NCBI GenBank assembly: GCA_913062625.1
Contig: CAJXWP010000005.1
Location: forward strand, 1-64,000
Reading direction: 5' to 3'
DNA: 64,000 nt
Source: an uncultured Haliea sp.
GTDB lineage: Bacteria; Pseudomonadota; Gammaproteobacteria; Pseudomonadales; Halieaceae
A model generated the notes under the pieces. The model was not told the DNA's origin. It searched no databases and saw nothing but the letters and a program-made list of their open reading frames with translations. The position numbers and the translations under genes were made by a program. Of the stretch, positions 21,070 through 32,564 are shown piece by piece. Within the stretch, counting starts at the first letter, position 1. Each line of letters begins with the position of its first letter.

Positions 21070-21420
21070 ATGAGCACTAACAAAATCATATCCGAGCTTG
21101 ATGCAGAGCAAATGGGCAAGGAGCTTCCAGACTTCAGCCCCGGTGATACCGTGGTTGTTCAGGTGAAAGTTATCGAGGGTACCCGCGAGCGTTTGCAGGG
21201 TTTTGAGGGCGTTTGTATTGCGAAACGTAACCGCGGGCTGAACTCTGCGTTTACCGTACGCAAGATCTCCCATGGTGTGGGCGTAGAACGTACGTTTCAG
21301 ACGTACAGTCCAATGGTGCAAAGTATTGCTGTGAAGCGTCGTGGCGACGTGCGTCAGGCAAAACTCTATTACCTGCGAGAGTTGAGCGGCCGTGCTGCGC
21401 GTATCAAGGAGAAGCTATAG
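21070..21420 (+). CDS. rplS: 50S ribosomal protein L19
   Basis: [35 protein letters not shown]. Confidence 0.97.
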   Translation: MSTNKIISELDAEQMGKELPDFSPGDTVVVQVKVIEGTRERLQGFEGVCIAKRNRGLNSAFTVRKISHGVGVERTFQTYSPMVQSIAVKRRGDVRQAKLYYLRELSGRAARIKEKL

Positions 21421-21450
21421 CACATACCGCTGCTATTGCGGATGCTGAAG

Positions 21451-21472
21451 GCGGCCTGAGGGCCGCTTTTTT
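21451..21472 (+). terminator. Rho-independent terminator after rplS
   Basis: GCGGCCTGAGGGCCGCTTTTTT. Confidence 0.88.
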
Positions 21473-21557
21473 GTGCTCGATCAAATTAGCCTTCCAGATG
21501 GAGAGAGAAGGGGATTCGGTGGTAAGCACAATGCCAAAATTGTGATAGGGTAGAAAG

Positions 21558-22463
21558 ATGCCTTTGGACCCTTTGATACATCCGGATATCGAACGTTATC
21601 TCGACGCCATGTGGATGGAAAAAGGTTTGAGTAACAATACCTTATCTTCCTATCGCCGAGATCTCAGGCAGTTTAACGAGTGGCTATTGAAGAGCGAGGG
21701 TAGTACGATCACGCAGGCGACTCGGTCAACCCTTCAGGCTTACTTGGGAGCCCGTCTCCAGCAAGGCCAGTCACCCCGCTCCAGTGCCCGATTTTTGTCC
21801 TGCGCTCGTGGCTTTTATCACTACCTGCTGCGCGAAGGCAGTCTCGATCTCGACCCTACGTTGGATGTGGACAGCCCTCGTTTGGGACGACCTTTGCCAA
21901 AGGCGTTATCCGAGGCGGAGGTGGATAGGCTGTTACAGGCCCCAGATTTGGATGTGGTGCTCGAATTGCGCGACCGTACCATGCTGGAATTGTTGTACGC
22001 CTGCGGCTTGCGGGTAAGTGAACTGACGAGTTTGCAAATGGTGCAGCTGAGTATGAACCAGGGGGTTGTGCGGGTGTTTGGTAAGGGCAGTAAGGAGAGG
22101 TTGGTGCCAGTGGGTGAAGAGGCTCTGCGTTGGTTGCAGCGTTATCTGGCTGGTCCACGAGCAGAGTTGCTGAAGGATATTCCATGCGAGGTCTTGTTTC
22201 CCAGTCGTCGCGGGACGCAAATGACTCGCCAGACCTTCTGGTATCGTATTAAAATCTATGCAGAGCGGGCAGCCATCAAGAAGCACCTGTCCCCGCATAC
22301 TCTGCGCCATGCATTTGCCACGCACTTGCTGAATCACGGCGCCGACCTTAGAGTGGTGCAAATGTTGCTGGGGCACAGCGATCTTTCCACAACGCAGATC
22401 TACACGCATGTGGCACAGCAGCGCATGCAGGAGTTACACGAGCAGCATCATCCTCGCGGATGA
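21558..22463 (+). CDS. xerD: site-specific tyrosine recombinase XerD
   Basis: YACGLRVSELTSL, SPHTLRHAFATHLLNHGADLRVVQMLLGHSDLSTTQIYTHV; precedes dsbC. Confidence 0.93.
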   Translation: MPLDPLIHPDIERYLDAMWMEKGLSNNTLSSYRRDLRQFNEWLLKSEGSTITQATRSTLQAYLGARLQQGQSPRSSARFLSCARGFYHYLLREGSLDLDPTLDVDSPRLGRPLPKALSEAEVDRLLQAPDLDVVLELRDRTMLELLYACGLRVSELTSLQMVQLSMNQGVVRVFGKGSKERLVPVGEEALRWLQRYLAGPRAELLKDIPCEVLFPSRRGTQMTRQTFWYRIKIYAERAAIKKHLSPHTLRHAFATHLLNHGADLRVVQMLLGHSDLSTTQIYTHVAQQRMQELHEQHHPRG

Positions 22464-22548
22464 GGAACTAATGGGGCGAACCGGACTCCAACGAAGGCTG
22501 ATTTTAAACAATGATTGTGGGGAAGCCCACACAAAAAAGGGACAGAGA

Positions 22549-23307
22549 ATGACTTACCGAATTGTGAAGCTGGGATTGATGACGATACTAATGACGGTTG
22601 CGCCGCTTATATCGTTCGCAGAGCCACTGGATAAGGCCGAGCTTGACACGTTGCGAACCGCACTGAATGTAGGGGGGGTCGAGGTGATCAGTGCTGAAAT
22701 GAGTCAAATGCCGGGTATTGTCGAAGTGCAATTAAAGGAGGGCCCGCTAGTTTATTCTACTCTGGAGGGTAAGTATTTCATTGTGGGTGACCTCTACTCT
22801 GTTGATCCAACAGGCTATGTTAATGTGTCTGAGAAGCGTCGCGATGGCGAGCGATTGGAACTGCTGGCAGGCGTTGCTCGCGATGACATGATCATTTTTT
22901 CTCCGGAGGGTGAGACCCGCGCTTATATCTACGTGTTTACTGATGTCACCTGTTACTACTGTCAGAAGCTGCATCAGGAGGTACCTGAACTCAATAAGAA
23001 TGGCGTCGAAGTGCGCTACCTGGCCTATCCCCGAGCGGGTGCAGACTCACCCGGGTTCACCCAACTCGCCAGCGCCTGGTGTGCCGACAATCCGCAGGAA
23101 ACGTTGACCAAATTGAAGAGCAAGGAGTCAGTGCCTGAAAACGTCTGTAAGGACAATCCTATCGCTGCACAATTTAAACTTGGCCAGGAGATGGGCGTGA
23201 ACGGGACGCCCGCTATTATTACGGACACGGGACAGATGATTCCCGGTTATAAGCCGGCCGACGAATTGATTGCTATCTTGGGATTGAGCCCAGAATCTGG
23301 TCAATAA
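22549..23307 (+). CDS. dsbC: thiol:disulfide interchange protein DsbC
   Basis: Signal peptide, DVTCYYCQKLHQEV active site, GTPAIITDTGQMIPGY. Confidence 0.92.
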   Translation: MTYRIVKLGLMTILMTVAPLISFAEPLDKAELDTLRTALNVGGVEVISAEMSQMPGIVEVQLKEGPLVYSTLEGKYFIVGDLYSVDPTGYVNVSEKRRDGERLELLAGVARDDMIIFSPEGETRAYIYVFTDVTCYYCQKLHQEVPELNKNGVEVRYLAYPRAGADSPGFTQLASAWCADNPQETLTKLKSKESVPENVCKDNPIAAQFKLGQEMGVNGTPAIITDTGQMIPGYKPADELIAILGLSPESGQ

Positions 23308-23417
23308 TGACCGAGCGCGGCTTGCTGCGTTGACAGTCGGTGGCTGACTCAGTAACGTCGGCGCCGTTTTTTTAACCGTGGCGCTACTGCTGGAGCGCCC
23401 AGTAGAGTTTGATAATT

Positions 23418-24608
23418 GTGGATGACCAATTTCGGCGTATCGAGCGCCTGCCGCCATACGTTTTTAATATTATCGGGGACCTTAAGCAGCAGGCTCGTGC
23501 GGCTGGGCAAGATATTATCGACTTCGGTATGGGTAATCCTGATCAGCCCACGCCGGATCATATTGTGGATAAACTGGTGGAGACAGCCCGTCGCGGCGAC
23601 ACCCACGGTTATTCCCAGTCTAAGGGCATACCCCGCTTGCGCAGGGCAATCTGTGACTGGTATGAGCGGCGTTTTGACGTATTACTGGATCCCAGTACTG
23701 AAGCGATAGTGACGCTGGGATCGAAGGAAGGTTTGGCTCATCTGGCATTAGCAACGACCGGCCCCGGTGATGCGATATTGGTGCCGAATCCCTCTTACCC
23801 CATCCACCCCTATGGCTTTGTGATTTCTGGTGCAGATATCCGTCATGTTCCTATGGGTGAGAATGAGGATGAGTTTTTTGCGGAGCTGGAAAAGGGGATA
23901 TTCACCAGCTGGCCGCGGCCCAAAATGTTGGTACTGAACTTCCCTTCCAATCCTACTGCACAGTGTGTGGAATTAGAATTCTATGAGCGCGTGATCAAAA
24001 TCGCGCGGGAGCATTCGATCTGGGTGGTACAAGATTTGGCGTATGCCGATCTGTGTTATGACGGCTATGTGGCTCCCTCGATTATGCAAGTGGAAGGAGC
24101 GCGGGATATCGCTGTTGAGTTCTTTAGCATGTCCAAAAGCTACAACATGCCGGGATGGCGCGTCGGTTTTTGTGTTGGAAACAAAGTGCTGATCAGTGCT
24201 CTTGCGCGGATGAAGTCTTATCTTGATTATGGGATGTTCACGCCTATTCAGGTTGCTGCGATTGCTGCATTAGAGGGAGACCAAAGTTGTGTGGCGCAAA
24301 TTGTAGAGATGTATCAGTCCCGCCGAGATGTGCTATGCAGTGGTCTTAACACCATTGGCTGGGAGGTCACTCCACCAAAGGCCACCATGTTCGTGTGGGC
24401 CAAGATCCCACAATTCTATCAGGAATTGGGCTCAGTTGAGTTCAGCAAAAATTTGCTAACCGAGGCTCAGGTGGCGGTTTCCCCGGGCATTGGTTTTGGG
24501 GAGTACGGCGAGGGCTATGTGCGCTTCGGCTTGATTGAGAATGAGCACCGCACACGCCAGGCTATTCGCAATATTAAGCGGATGTTTAAAAATGATGGCT
24601 TTGCCTAA
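23418..24608 (+). CDS. alaC: aminotransferase class I, alanine transaminase AlaC-like
   Basis: [51 protein letters not shown]. Confidence 0.85.
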   Translation: MDDQFRRIERLPPYVFNIIGDLKQQARAAGQDIIDFGMGNPDQPTPDHIVDKLVETARRGDTHGYSQSKGIPRLRRAICDWYERRFDVLLDPSTEAIVTLGSKEGLAHLALATTGPGDAILVPNPSYPIHPYGFVISGADIRHVPMGENEDEFFAELEKGIFTSWPRPKMLVLNFPSNPTAQCVELEFYERVIKIAREHSIWVVQDLAYADLCYDGYVAPSIMQVEGARDIAVEFFSMSKSYNMPGWRVGFCVGNKVLISALARMKSYLDYGMFTPIQVAAIAALEGDQSCVAQIVEMYQSRRDVLCSGLNTIGWEVTPPKATMFVWAKIPQFYQELGSVEFSKNLLTEAQVAVSPGIGFGEYGEGYVRFGLIENEHRTRQAIRNIKRMFKNDGFA

Positions 24609-24652
24609 ACGACCATGCGCTTGCAGCGCGACTATTTAAAGCGGGAACGAGA

Positions 24653-25960
24653 TTGAAACCAGTCAACATAGGCATTTGCGGCTTAGGCACAGTCGGCGGT
24701 GGCACATTTAATGTATTGCGAGACAACGCGCAGCTGATAACAGCGCGCGCAGCGGCTCGGTTACAGGTGATTCATGTCGGGGCCCGCCACGACAGTCCAG
24801 ATTGTGATCTAGCCGGCATCCGTGTCAGCCGTGACATATTTGAGGTGGCTCGTGATCCCGAGGTAGAGATTCTTGTGGAACTCATCGGCGGCACGACCGT
24901 GGCCCGTGAACTGGTAGAAGCTGCAATTATTGCCGGTAAGCATGTGGTCACCGCCAATAAGGCTTTGATTGCTGAGTTTGGTAACGAGATTTTCGCGCTG
25001 GCAGAAAAGCACGGTGTGGAGGTGCGTTACGAGGCGGCGATCGCCGGTGGCATTCCTATTGTCAAAGCCCTGCGCGAAGGGCTGGCCGCAAATCGCATTG
25101 AATGGCTTGCAGGTATTATCAACGGCACTGGAAATTACATCCTTACTGAAATGCGCGACAGGGGACGAGAATTTGCAGATGTTTTGGCCGAAGCTCAGGC
25201 CTTAGGTTATGCTGAGGCCGACCCCGCCTTCGACGTAGAGGGCACCGATGCGGCACATAAGCTGGTCATTCTGGCTTCGCTAGCGTTTGGCATACCGTTG
25301 CAATTTGATGCTGTCTACACCGAAGGCATTGCTCAGCTGACAACGCAGGATGTTGGGTATGCTTTGGAACTGGGATACACCATCAAACATCTGGGTATTG
25401 CGAAACAAAGTAATGAAGGTGTTGAATTGCGGGTGCATCCAACGCTGATACCTGATGATCTTTTGCTGTCGGATGTCGATGGCGTAAAAAATGCGATACT
25501 CATAGAAGGCGGTGCAGTGGGACCTACACTGTATTATGGTGCCGGTGCGGGGGCGCAAGCCACAGCATCGGCGGTGGTGGCTGATTTGATCGATCTGGCT
25601 AGGGACGCTGGCGTTGGTGTAAGTGCGCGGCTGCCGGCCCTTGGCGTTGCGTTAGCTGATTTGCAAAGTCTACCCATTATACCGATTGAAAAAATAAAAA
25701 CTCCCTGGTACTTGCGCATGGAAGTAGAAGACAAACCGGGTGTGCTTTCCAGAGTCGCCAGTATTTTTAGCGAGCTGGGCATCAGCATAGAGGCATTGAT
25801 CCAGAGGGCGCCAGGTCAGGGTCAAACCCTGGTGTCGCTCATCGTGCTCACGAACAAGGCACCCCAAGGCAGTGTGGATGTCGCGGTGCGTGAAATAGAA
25901 GCATTGGAGACGATTAACGGCAAGGTCACACGTATTCGGGTGGAAGCACTGGACGGTTAG
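24653..25960 (+). CDS. hom: homoserine dehydrogenase (TTG start)
   Basis: GICGLGTVGGGTFNVL; C-terminal ACT domain. Confidence 0.95.
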   Translation: MKPVNIGICGLGTVGGGTFNVLRDNAQLITARAAARLQVIHVGARHDSPDCDLAGIRVSRDIFEVARDPEVEILVELIGGTTVARELVEAAIIAGKHVVTANKALIAEFGNEIFALAEKHGVEVRYEAAIAGGIPIVKALREGLAANRIEWLAGIINGTGNYILTEMRDRGREFADVLAEAQALGYAEADPAFDVEGTDAAHKLVILASLAFGIPLQFDAVYTEGIAQLTTQDVGYALELGYTIKHLGIAKQSNEGVELRVHPTLIPDDLLLSDVDGVKNAILIEGGAVGPTLYYGAGAGAQATASAVVADLIDLARDAGVGVSARLPALGVALADLQSLPIIPIEKIKTPWYLRMEVEDKPGVLSRVASIFSELGISIEALIQRAPGQGQTLVSLIVLTNKAPQGSVDVAVREIEALETINGKVTRIRVEALDG

Positions 25961-25992
25961 TCAGTTAGGGTTTAAGAAAGGATAAGTGACAA

Positions 25993-27390
25993 GTGAAATA
26001 TATTAGCACCAGAGGGCAGGCGCCTGTGCTCAACTTTGAGCAGGTCCTTCTGACGGGCCTGGCGGCGGATGGCGGGTTGTATGTCCCTGAGACCCTGCCC
26101 CACTTCAATCACGAGGAAATCACGGCCATGGCTGCGCTTGATTATCCGCAGCTGGCGCAAAAAATTATTACACCGTTTGTACAAGACTGTATTCCAGCAG
26201 AAGATTTGAGCGCGATGGTGGTGGAGACCTACGCTGAATTTCGTCATAGCGCGGTAGCTCCTTTGCAACAAATTGGCTCGGATCAGTGGGTACTGGAACT
26301 GTTTCATGGGCCAACCCTGGCGTTCAAGGACTTTGCCTTGCAGCTTCTTGGACGTTTGTTGGACTACGTACTGGAGCGCAAACAGCAGAAAGTGGTGATA
26401 TTGGGCGCCACTTCGGGTGATACCGGCTCAGCGGCGATTGAGGGTTGCAAGCACTGCAAAAATGTCGACATATTCATACTCCACCCTAATAACAGAGTGT
26501 CTGACGTGCAGCGGCGGCAGATGACGACTGTGCACGGAGATAATATTCACAATCTGGCGGTAGAAGGCAACTTTGATGATTGTCAGGCGATGGTAAAAGC
26601 CAGTTTCGGTGACCAGAGTTTTCTACCTGCTGATCGACAGCTGGTAGCCGTCAACTCCATTAACTGGACGCGGATTATGGTCCAGATTGTGTATTATTTT
26701 TACGCTGCAGTTGCTCTGGGTGCGCCCGCTCGCCCCGTCGCTTTCTCTGTGCCCACAGGAAATTTTGGTGATATTTTCGCGGGCTATCTTGCGCGAAAAA
26801 TGGGATTGCCGATTGAGCGCTTAATCATCGCCACCAATCGTAACGATGTGCTGCATCGCGTGATGAGGGCCAATACCTATGGACGTCAACCGCTGGAGCA
26901 TTCGTTATCCCCGAGTATGGACATTACGGTTTCAAGTAACTTTGAGCGACTGTTGTTTGATTTGTATGATCGAGACGGTGCAGCTATCGCTGACTTGATG
27001 CAGCAGTTTGACCATGGCGATGTAAGTTTGAACGAGTCTGCGATGACGCAGGCGCGCACCTTGTTTAGTAGCCAGTGCGTATCTGATGAGGAAACCTGCC
27101 AGCAGATTGCCAGTACCTGGCGAGACTGCGAATACCTGCTGGACCCACACAGTGCCATCGGTGTAAAAGCTGCCCTGGACAGTGATGTCGCAGCAGGAAT
27201 TCCGGTGGTCACCATGGCGACTGCACATCCGGCGAAATTTCCAGAGGCAATTAAGAGTGCCGGTCTGACACAAGCCGCTGCTCTGCCACTGCATTTGAGT
27301 GATCTGTTTGAACGTAGCGAACGATTTCAGGTACTGCCCGACGATCTGGCGGCGGTTCAGGAATATATCGTGGCTAACATTAACGCCTGA
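25993..27390 (+). CDS. thrC: threonine synthase (GTG start)
   Basis: YISTRGQAPVLNFEQVLLTGLAADGGLYVPE; ELFHGPTLAFKDFALQ. Confidence 0.95.
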   Translation: MKYISTRGQAPVLNFEQVLLTGLAADGGLYVPETLPHFNHEEITAMAALDYPQLAQKIITPFVQDCIPAEDLSAMVVETYAEFRHSAVAPLQQIGSDQWVLELFHGPTLAFKDFALQLLGRLLDYVLERKQQKVVILGATSGDTGSAAIEGCKHCKNVDIFILHPNNRVSDVQRRQMTTVHGDNIHNLAVEGNFDDCQAMVKASFGDQSFLPADRQLVAVNSINWTRIMVQIVYYFYAAVALGAPARPVAFSVPTGNFGDIFAGYLARKMGLPIERLIIATNRNDVLHRVMRANTYGRQPLEHSLSPSMDITVSSNFERLLFDLYDRDGAAIADLMQQFDHGDVSLNESAMTQARTLFSSQCVSDEETCQQIASTWRDCEYLLDPHSAIGVKAALDSDVAAGIPVVTMATAHPAKFPEAIKSAGLTQAAALPLHLSDLFERSERFQVLPDDLAAVQEYIVANINA

Positions 27391-27407
27391 CCCAGGCCGC
27401 CTGCAAA

Positions 27408-29144
27408 GTGAAGAAACTTATTCGTCGCCGGCAGCTTCCTTCTGAGGAGCATTTTCTCGATTCCGATATTCATCCGCTGTTAGCGCGGGTCTACAGCGGA
27501 CGCGGTGTTGATTCATGTGGGCAATTGGATCTGTCTCTCGAGCAACTGCTACCCCCAATGCTGCTGCTCAATGCAGATCGTGCGGCGACGATGCTGGCAG
27601 ATGCACTTTCTCGTGACGACAGGATCGTGATTATTGGTGACTTTGATGCAGACGGCGCTACTAGCACTGCACTGGCGGTCTCGGTTCTTAAAGCCTTTGG
27701 TGCCGGCCATGTCGACTATTTGGTGCCCAACCGCTTTGAGTATGGCTATGGCCTGACTCCAGAGATTGTTGCACTCGCGGCCATCGATAAACCCGACCTG
27801 ATCATTACCGTGGATAACGGTATATCCAGCCTGGAGGGGGTTGCCGCGGCCAAGGAATTCGGTATCGCTACACTCATTACTGACCATCATTTGGCAGGTC
27901 GAGAGCTTCCCCTAGCGGATGTCATTGTGAATCCGAATCAGCCCGGATGTGGGTTTCCTAGCAAAAACCTCGCAGGTGTCGGCGTTATTTTTTACATTAT
28001 GCTGGCGCTGCGCGCCGAACTGCGCGTCAGAAGGTGGTTTGAACAGAGGCCGGAGGTGAATTTGGCTCAGTATCTGGACCTTGTTGCATTGGGCACAGTT
28101 GCGGATGTTGTGCCATTGGACCGCAATAACCGCATTCTGGTCGCAGAGGGTCTACGGCGGATTCGTGCAAGCCAATGCCGCCCCGGTATTTTGGCCCTGC
28201 TTGAAGTGGCATCTCGCCAACCCCATTCGGTAGTAGCGTCAGACCTCGGGTTTGCGGTCGGGCCGCGCATCAATGCGGCGGGGCGTCTGGAAGACATGTC
28301 CATTGGCATTGAATGCCTGCTTTGCGAGACCCTGGTAGGCGCCCGCTCGCAGGCTGGCAGGCTTCATCAGCTCAACCAGGACCGGCGGGTTATTGAACAG
28401 GACATGCAGGCAGAGGCAATAGCAATATTAGCAAGGTTGTCGCTGGAAGGAGGTGCCGATACGCCCGTTGCTATGACACTCTACCAAAGTGGATGGCACC
28501 AGGGCGTAATCGGCATTCTTGCATCACGCATAAAGGATCGGCTCCACCGTCCCACGATAGCGTTTGCTGACGGTGATTCAGGTGAAATCAAGGGTTCCGC
28601 TCGGTCCATTGCGGGCATCCATATTCGCGACATTCTGGACGCCGTGGCCACACGCCATCCGGGTCTCATTACCCGCTTCGGAGGGCATGCTATGGCAGCC
28701 GGTCTCACGCTGCGAAGAGAAGACTACGAGGAATTTTCTGATGCGTTTGTCGCAGAGGTGGCGCGGCATGCAGAAGATGTGCATCTGCAGGCAGTGATTG
28801 AATCAGACGGTGAGTTGGCACCGGATGAATTTGAGCTGGAGTTGGCTACCAAGCTTCGGTTTGCGGGACCTTGGGGGCAGCATTTCCCGGAACCTATGTT
28901 TGACGGATTCTTTTCAGTGGTCAGTCAGCGCCTCGTAGGGGAGAAGCACCTCAAGCTTGTGCTGGCACCCGCTGGCAGTAAATCATTGTTGGATGCGATC
29001 GCCTTTAATGTCGACTTGGATGTCTGGCCAGCGCCGGAAGTGGAGCAGGTTGAAATTGCCTATCGTCTCGATGTAAACGAGTTTCGTGGGCAGCGCTCAG
29101 TGCAACTTATGGTTGAGCATCTAGTGGCAATAAGCCCGGTATAA
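27408..29144 (+). CDS. recJ: single-stranded-DNA-specific exonuclease RecJ
   Basis: IGDFDADGATSTALAV, TDHHLAG DHH motif, RFGGHAMAAGLTL. Confidence 0.95.
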   Translation: MKKLIRRRQLPSEEHFLDSDIHPLLARVYSGRGVDSCGQLDLSLEQLLPPMLLLNADRAATMLADALSRDDRIVIIGDFDADGATSTALAVSVLKAFGAGHVDYLVPNRFEYGYGLTPEIVALAAIDKPDLIITVDNGISSLEGVAAAKEFGIATLITDHHLAGRELPLADVIVNPNQPGCGFPSKNLAGVGVIFYIMLALRAELRVRRWFEQRPEVNLAQYLDLVALGTVADVVPLDRNNRILVAEGLRRIRASQCRPGILALLEVASRQPHSVVASDLGFAVGPRINAAGRLEDMSIGIECLLCETLVGARSQAGRLHQLNQDRRVIEQDMQAEAIAILARLSLEGGADTPVAMTLYQSGWHQGVIGILASRIKDRLHRPTIAFADGDSGEIKGSARSIAGIHIRDILDAVATRHPGLITRFGGHAMAAGLTLRREDYEEFSDAFVAEVARHAEDVHLQAVIESDGELAPDEFELELATKLRFAGPWGQHFPEPMFDGFFSVVSQRLVGEKHLKLVLAPAGSKSLLDAIAFNVDLDVWPAPEVEQVEIAYRLDVNEFRGQRSVQLMVEHLVAISPV

Positions 29145-29248
29145 GCAGCTCGCGCACCCGCTTGGATATGCGAGGCCAAACTGTTTTTTCTGTCCCGCCG
29201 TCGGCTGCTGGGGTAGAATGCTGTTTTTGTATGGCGCGGTTTTATAAC

Positions 29249-30347
29249 ATGCTTGAGATCAATCCTCTTCTGACGCAATTAAAAGATATTCAGGTGCGCG
29301 CTGACGTACTGAGGGGGTATCTTTGACTTTGATCAGCGTAAGGAACGTCTGGCCGAAGTAGAACTGGAATTGGCTGAGCCCAGTGTCTGGGACCAGCCGG
29401 ATCGCGCCAGAGAATTGGGACGCGAAAGAGTGTCGCTTGAGACCATTGTAGGCACTATTGAAAAACTCGACACCAGCGTCATTGATGCCAGAGATCTACT
29501 TGAACTGGCGTCTGGGGAAGACGATGAGGCAACCGTCGCTGAAATTGAAAGTGAGATAGGCAGTCTGGTCACGTTGCTGGAGCAGCTGGAATTTCGGCGC
29601 ATGTTTTCTGGTGAAATGGATCCCAATAATGCCTACTTGGATATCCAGTCAGGCTCCGGTGGCACCGAGGCTCAGGATTGGGCAGAGATGCTGCTGCGCA
29701 TGTATCTGCGCTGGGGTGAGGACAAAGGCTTTAATACGGAATTGATCGAGGCTTCAGGAGGCGACGTCGCTGGGATCAAGAGCGCTACTATCAAATTTGA
29801 GGGAGAGTATGCCTTTGGTTGGTTGCGCACTGAGACGGGGGTGCATCGTCTGGTTCGCAAATCGCCCTTTGATTCAGGAAATCGCAGGCACACATCGTTC
29901 GCATCAATTTTTGTGGCACCGGAAATCGATGACAATATTGAAATCGATATCAATCCTGCTGACCTTCGCACCGACACCTACCGTGCCAGCGGCGCCGGTG
30001 GCCAGCATGTCAACAAAACCGATTCGGCCGTGCGCATTACGCACAACCCTACGGGCACCGTGGTACAGTGCCAGACCGAACGTTCGCAGCACCAGAATCG
30101 CGACAATGCCATGAAACTGCTACGTGGCAAGTTATATGAACTGGAAGTGCAGAAGCGGAATACGGAAAAGCAACTCATGGAAGACAGCAAGGCAGATATA
30201 GGCTGGGGCAGCCAAATTCGTTCTTATGTACTAGACGATTCCCGTATCAAGGATTTGCGTACCGGAGTAGAGACGAGTAACACCCAGGCAGTGCTCGATG
30301 GCGACATTGATCGATTTATAGAAGCATCACTAAAAAGTGGACTGTGA
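29249..30347 (+). CDS. prfB: peptide chain release factor 2, with programmed +1 frameshift
   Basis: ATG at 29249, in-frame TGA at 29324-29326 in AGGGGGTATCTTTGAC; continues +1 into the 29370..30347 ORF with GGQ motif ([18 protein letters not shown]). Confidence 0.95.
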
Positions 30348-30355
30348 GAAGTATT

Positions 30356-31864
30356 ATGAGTGAACAGGAACAGGCGTCTGGGGAAGGAGCAGGTGATGCG
30401 CGTGAAGAGAACAAACTCATAGCTGAACGTCGCGGCAAGCTGGCAGCTCTGAGAGAACAGGGCAATCCGTTTCCCAATGATTTTAGGCGCACCGCGATGG
30501 CAGATAAGCTGCTGAGTGAATTTTCAGAATGTTCCAAGGACGAATTAGAGCAGGCCAATCGAGTTTACTCGGTCGCAGGCCGCTTAATCCGCAATCGCGG
30601 CTCATTCCTGCTGCTCCAGGATGGTTCTGACCAGATACAATTGTATGTCAACCGCAAAGGGCTGAGTGAGGGTGCGTTGGCGCAAATCAAGAGCTGGGAT
30701 CTGGGTGATATCGTGGGGGCTACCGGTCCGCTGCATAAATCCGGTAAAGGCGACCTCTATATCAATATGGAGGAGGCGCGACTTTTGACCAAAGCCCTGC
30801 GTCCCCTGCCTGACAAATATCATGGGCTGGCTGATCAGGAGTTGCGCTACCGACAGCGCTATGTCGATCTGATCGTGAATCCGGATTCACGTCAGATATT
30901 TCGTATGCGCTCTAAAATTATCGCATTTATTCGCGATTACATGAGCGGTCTTGATTTTATGGAAGTCGAGACCCCGATGATGCATGTTATCCCCGGGGGA
31001 GCGGCCGCTAAACCCTTTGTCACACACCATAATGCACTCGATATGGACATGTATCTGAGGATTGCGCCGGAGCTTTATTTGAAGCGTCTGGTGGTGGGCG
31101 GGTTCGAACGAGTCTTCGAAGTTAACCGTAGTTTTCGTAACGAAGGACTTTCGACACGACACAACCCTGAGTTCACGATGCTGGAATTCTACTGGGCTTA
31201 TGCCGATTATAAAGACGCGATGAATCTGACGGAGGACATGCTGCGCAAGCTCGCCGAAACCGTGTTAGGCAGCACCACAGTGCATTGTCAGGGTGGCACC
31301 TATGATTTTTCTAGGCCGTTTGCTCGGATAACTGTATTCGACGCTATTTTGCAGCATAATCCGAATATTAGTGCGCAACAATTGTCTGATGCGTCGGCGG
31401 CAAGAATCGTTGCGAAAGGCTTAGGCATTGATCTGAAAGAGAGCTGGGAGTTGGGTAAAGTTCAAATCGAGATATTCGAAAAAACGGTGGAACATTTGCT
31501 GGATGAGCCGACCTTTATTACGGCTTATCCTACAGAAGTCTCGCCGCTGGCGCGGCGCAGTGATGGAGACCCTTTTGTCACGGACCGCTTTGAGTTTTTT
31601 GTGGGCGGACGCGAACTTGCTAATGGATTTTCTGAGCTCAATGACGCAGAAGATCAGGCCGAGCGCTTTCTATCTCAGGTGGCGCAAAAGGAAACTGGAG
31701 ACGAAGAGGCTATGCACTTCGATCAGGATTATATTCGCGCCCTCGAGTATGGGTTACCACCCACTGCGGGAGAGGGCATTGGTATTGATCGTCTTGTGAT
31801 GTTGCTCACCGATTCGTCCTCTATTAGGGACGTACTATTGTTTCCTCATATGCGGCCTGAATAG
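30356..31864 (+). CDS. lysS: lysyl-tRNA synthetase class II
   Basis: [48 protein letters not shown]. Confidence 0.97.
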   Translation: MSEQEQASGEGAGDAREENKLIAERRGKLAALREQGNPFPNDFRRTAMADKLLSEFSECSKDELEQANRVYSVAGRLIRNRGSFLLLQDGSDQIQLYVNRKGLSEGALAQIKSWDLGDIVGATGPLHKSGKGDLYINMEEARLLTKALRPLPDKYHGLADQELRYRQRYVDLIVNPDSRQIFRMRSKIIAFIRDYMSGLDFMEVETPMMHVIPGGAAAKPFVTHHNALDMDMYLRIAPELYLKRLVVGGFERVFEVNRSFRNEGLSTRHNPEFTMLEFYWAYADYKDAMNLTEDMLRKLAETVLGSTTVHCQGGTYDFSRPFARITVFDAILQHNPNISAQQLSDASAARIVAKGLGIDLKESWELGKVQIEIFEKTVEHLLDEPTFITAYPTEVSPLARRSDGDPFVTDRFEFFVGGRELANGFSELNDAEDQAERFLSQVAQKETGDEEAMHFDQDYIRALEYGLPPTAGEGIGIDRLVMLLTDSSSIRDVLLFPHMRPE

Positions 31865-31985
31865 GTGCATCCGGTCTCTGAGCGCCGGAGTCATGGCCCT
31901 CGTGCAGCAGACCCTCAATTGAGCTGTCAGTGGGGTTTTGAATGCGCTACACTCGGCTGTGTAGGTTTACTTTGAGGGCATTGTA

Positions 31986-32564
31986 TTGTTGTTGACTCGT
32001 GTTTTCTTTTCTGCAACCTGCGCAATGGTTTTACTGTTACAGGCGTGCGTATCGGGGTCTCCTGCGATCGACTCATCGCAAGTGCCAGAGTCAAAACCCC
32101 CCCGTGAAATCACTCTTAACCTTCCTGATCAAACCCTAGCACCCTGCGTCAGCGACCAGACAATAGGCGTAGATTATACCTATCTGGAGAAAGGTTTCAG
32201 TGCCATGGTGGCCGGCGATAATGTTGGGGCGGTAAATTATTTCAGACGGTATCAGCGTCTGGAATCATCCCCCGGGGCTAACTGGGAAGCGGGCATTGCC
32301 ATAGCCTATGAAAAAATGTTGCCCGACAGCCCCTATTATAATTGGCGAGCTGCGGCTGATGCTTATCGTCGCCTGATGAGGCGTGTACCTGAAGGAGCAG
32401 AGCTGAATCAGCAAGTCCTTATTTTGCGCAAAACGTTGGCAGTATTAGTGCAGTTACATACCTATATCGACCAGCTGCAGAACGATAAGGACGATCTCAA
32501 TGAGAGCCTAGAAAAGCGTGAGGAAGCGCTTAAGCGCCTGCGTGAGTTAACGCTGGGTCAGTAG
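31986..32564 (+). CDS. lipoprotein of unknown function with TPR-like helices
   Basis: Lipobox-like leader MVLLLQACVSG; helical repeats; 3' end overlaps the convergent kinase gene. Confidence 0.6.
   Translation: MLLTRVFFSATCAMVLLLQACVSGSPAIDSSQVPESKPPREITLNLPDQTLAPCVSDQTIGVDYTYLEKGFSAMVAGDNVGAVNYFRRYQRLESSPGANWEAGIAIAYEKMLPDSPYYNWRAAADAYRRLMRRVPEGAELNQQVLILRKTLAVLVQLHTYIDQLQNDKDDLNESLEKREEALKRLRELTLGQ

Noticed and set aside
21558-22463. XerD considered as a mobile-element integrase
   Set aside because: Sequence and position before dsbC match the chromosomal XerD locus; it is housekeeping.
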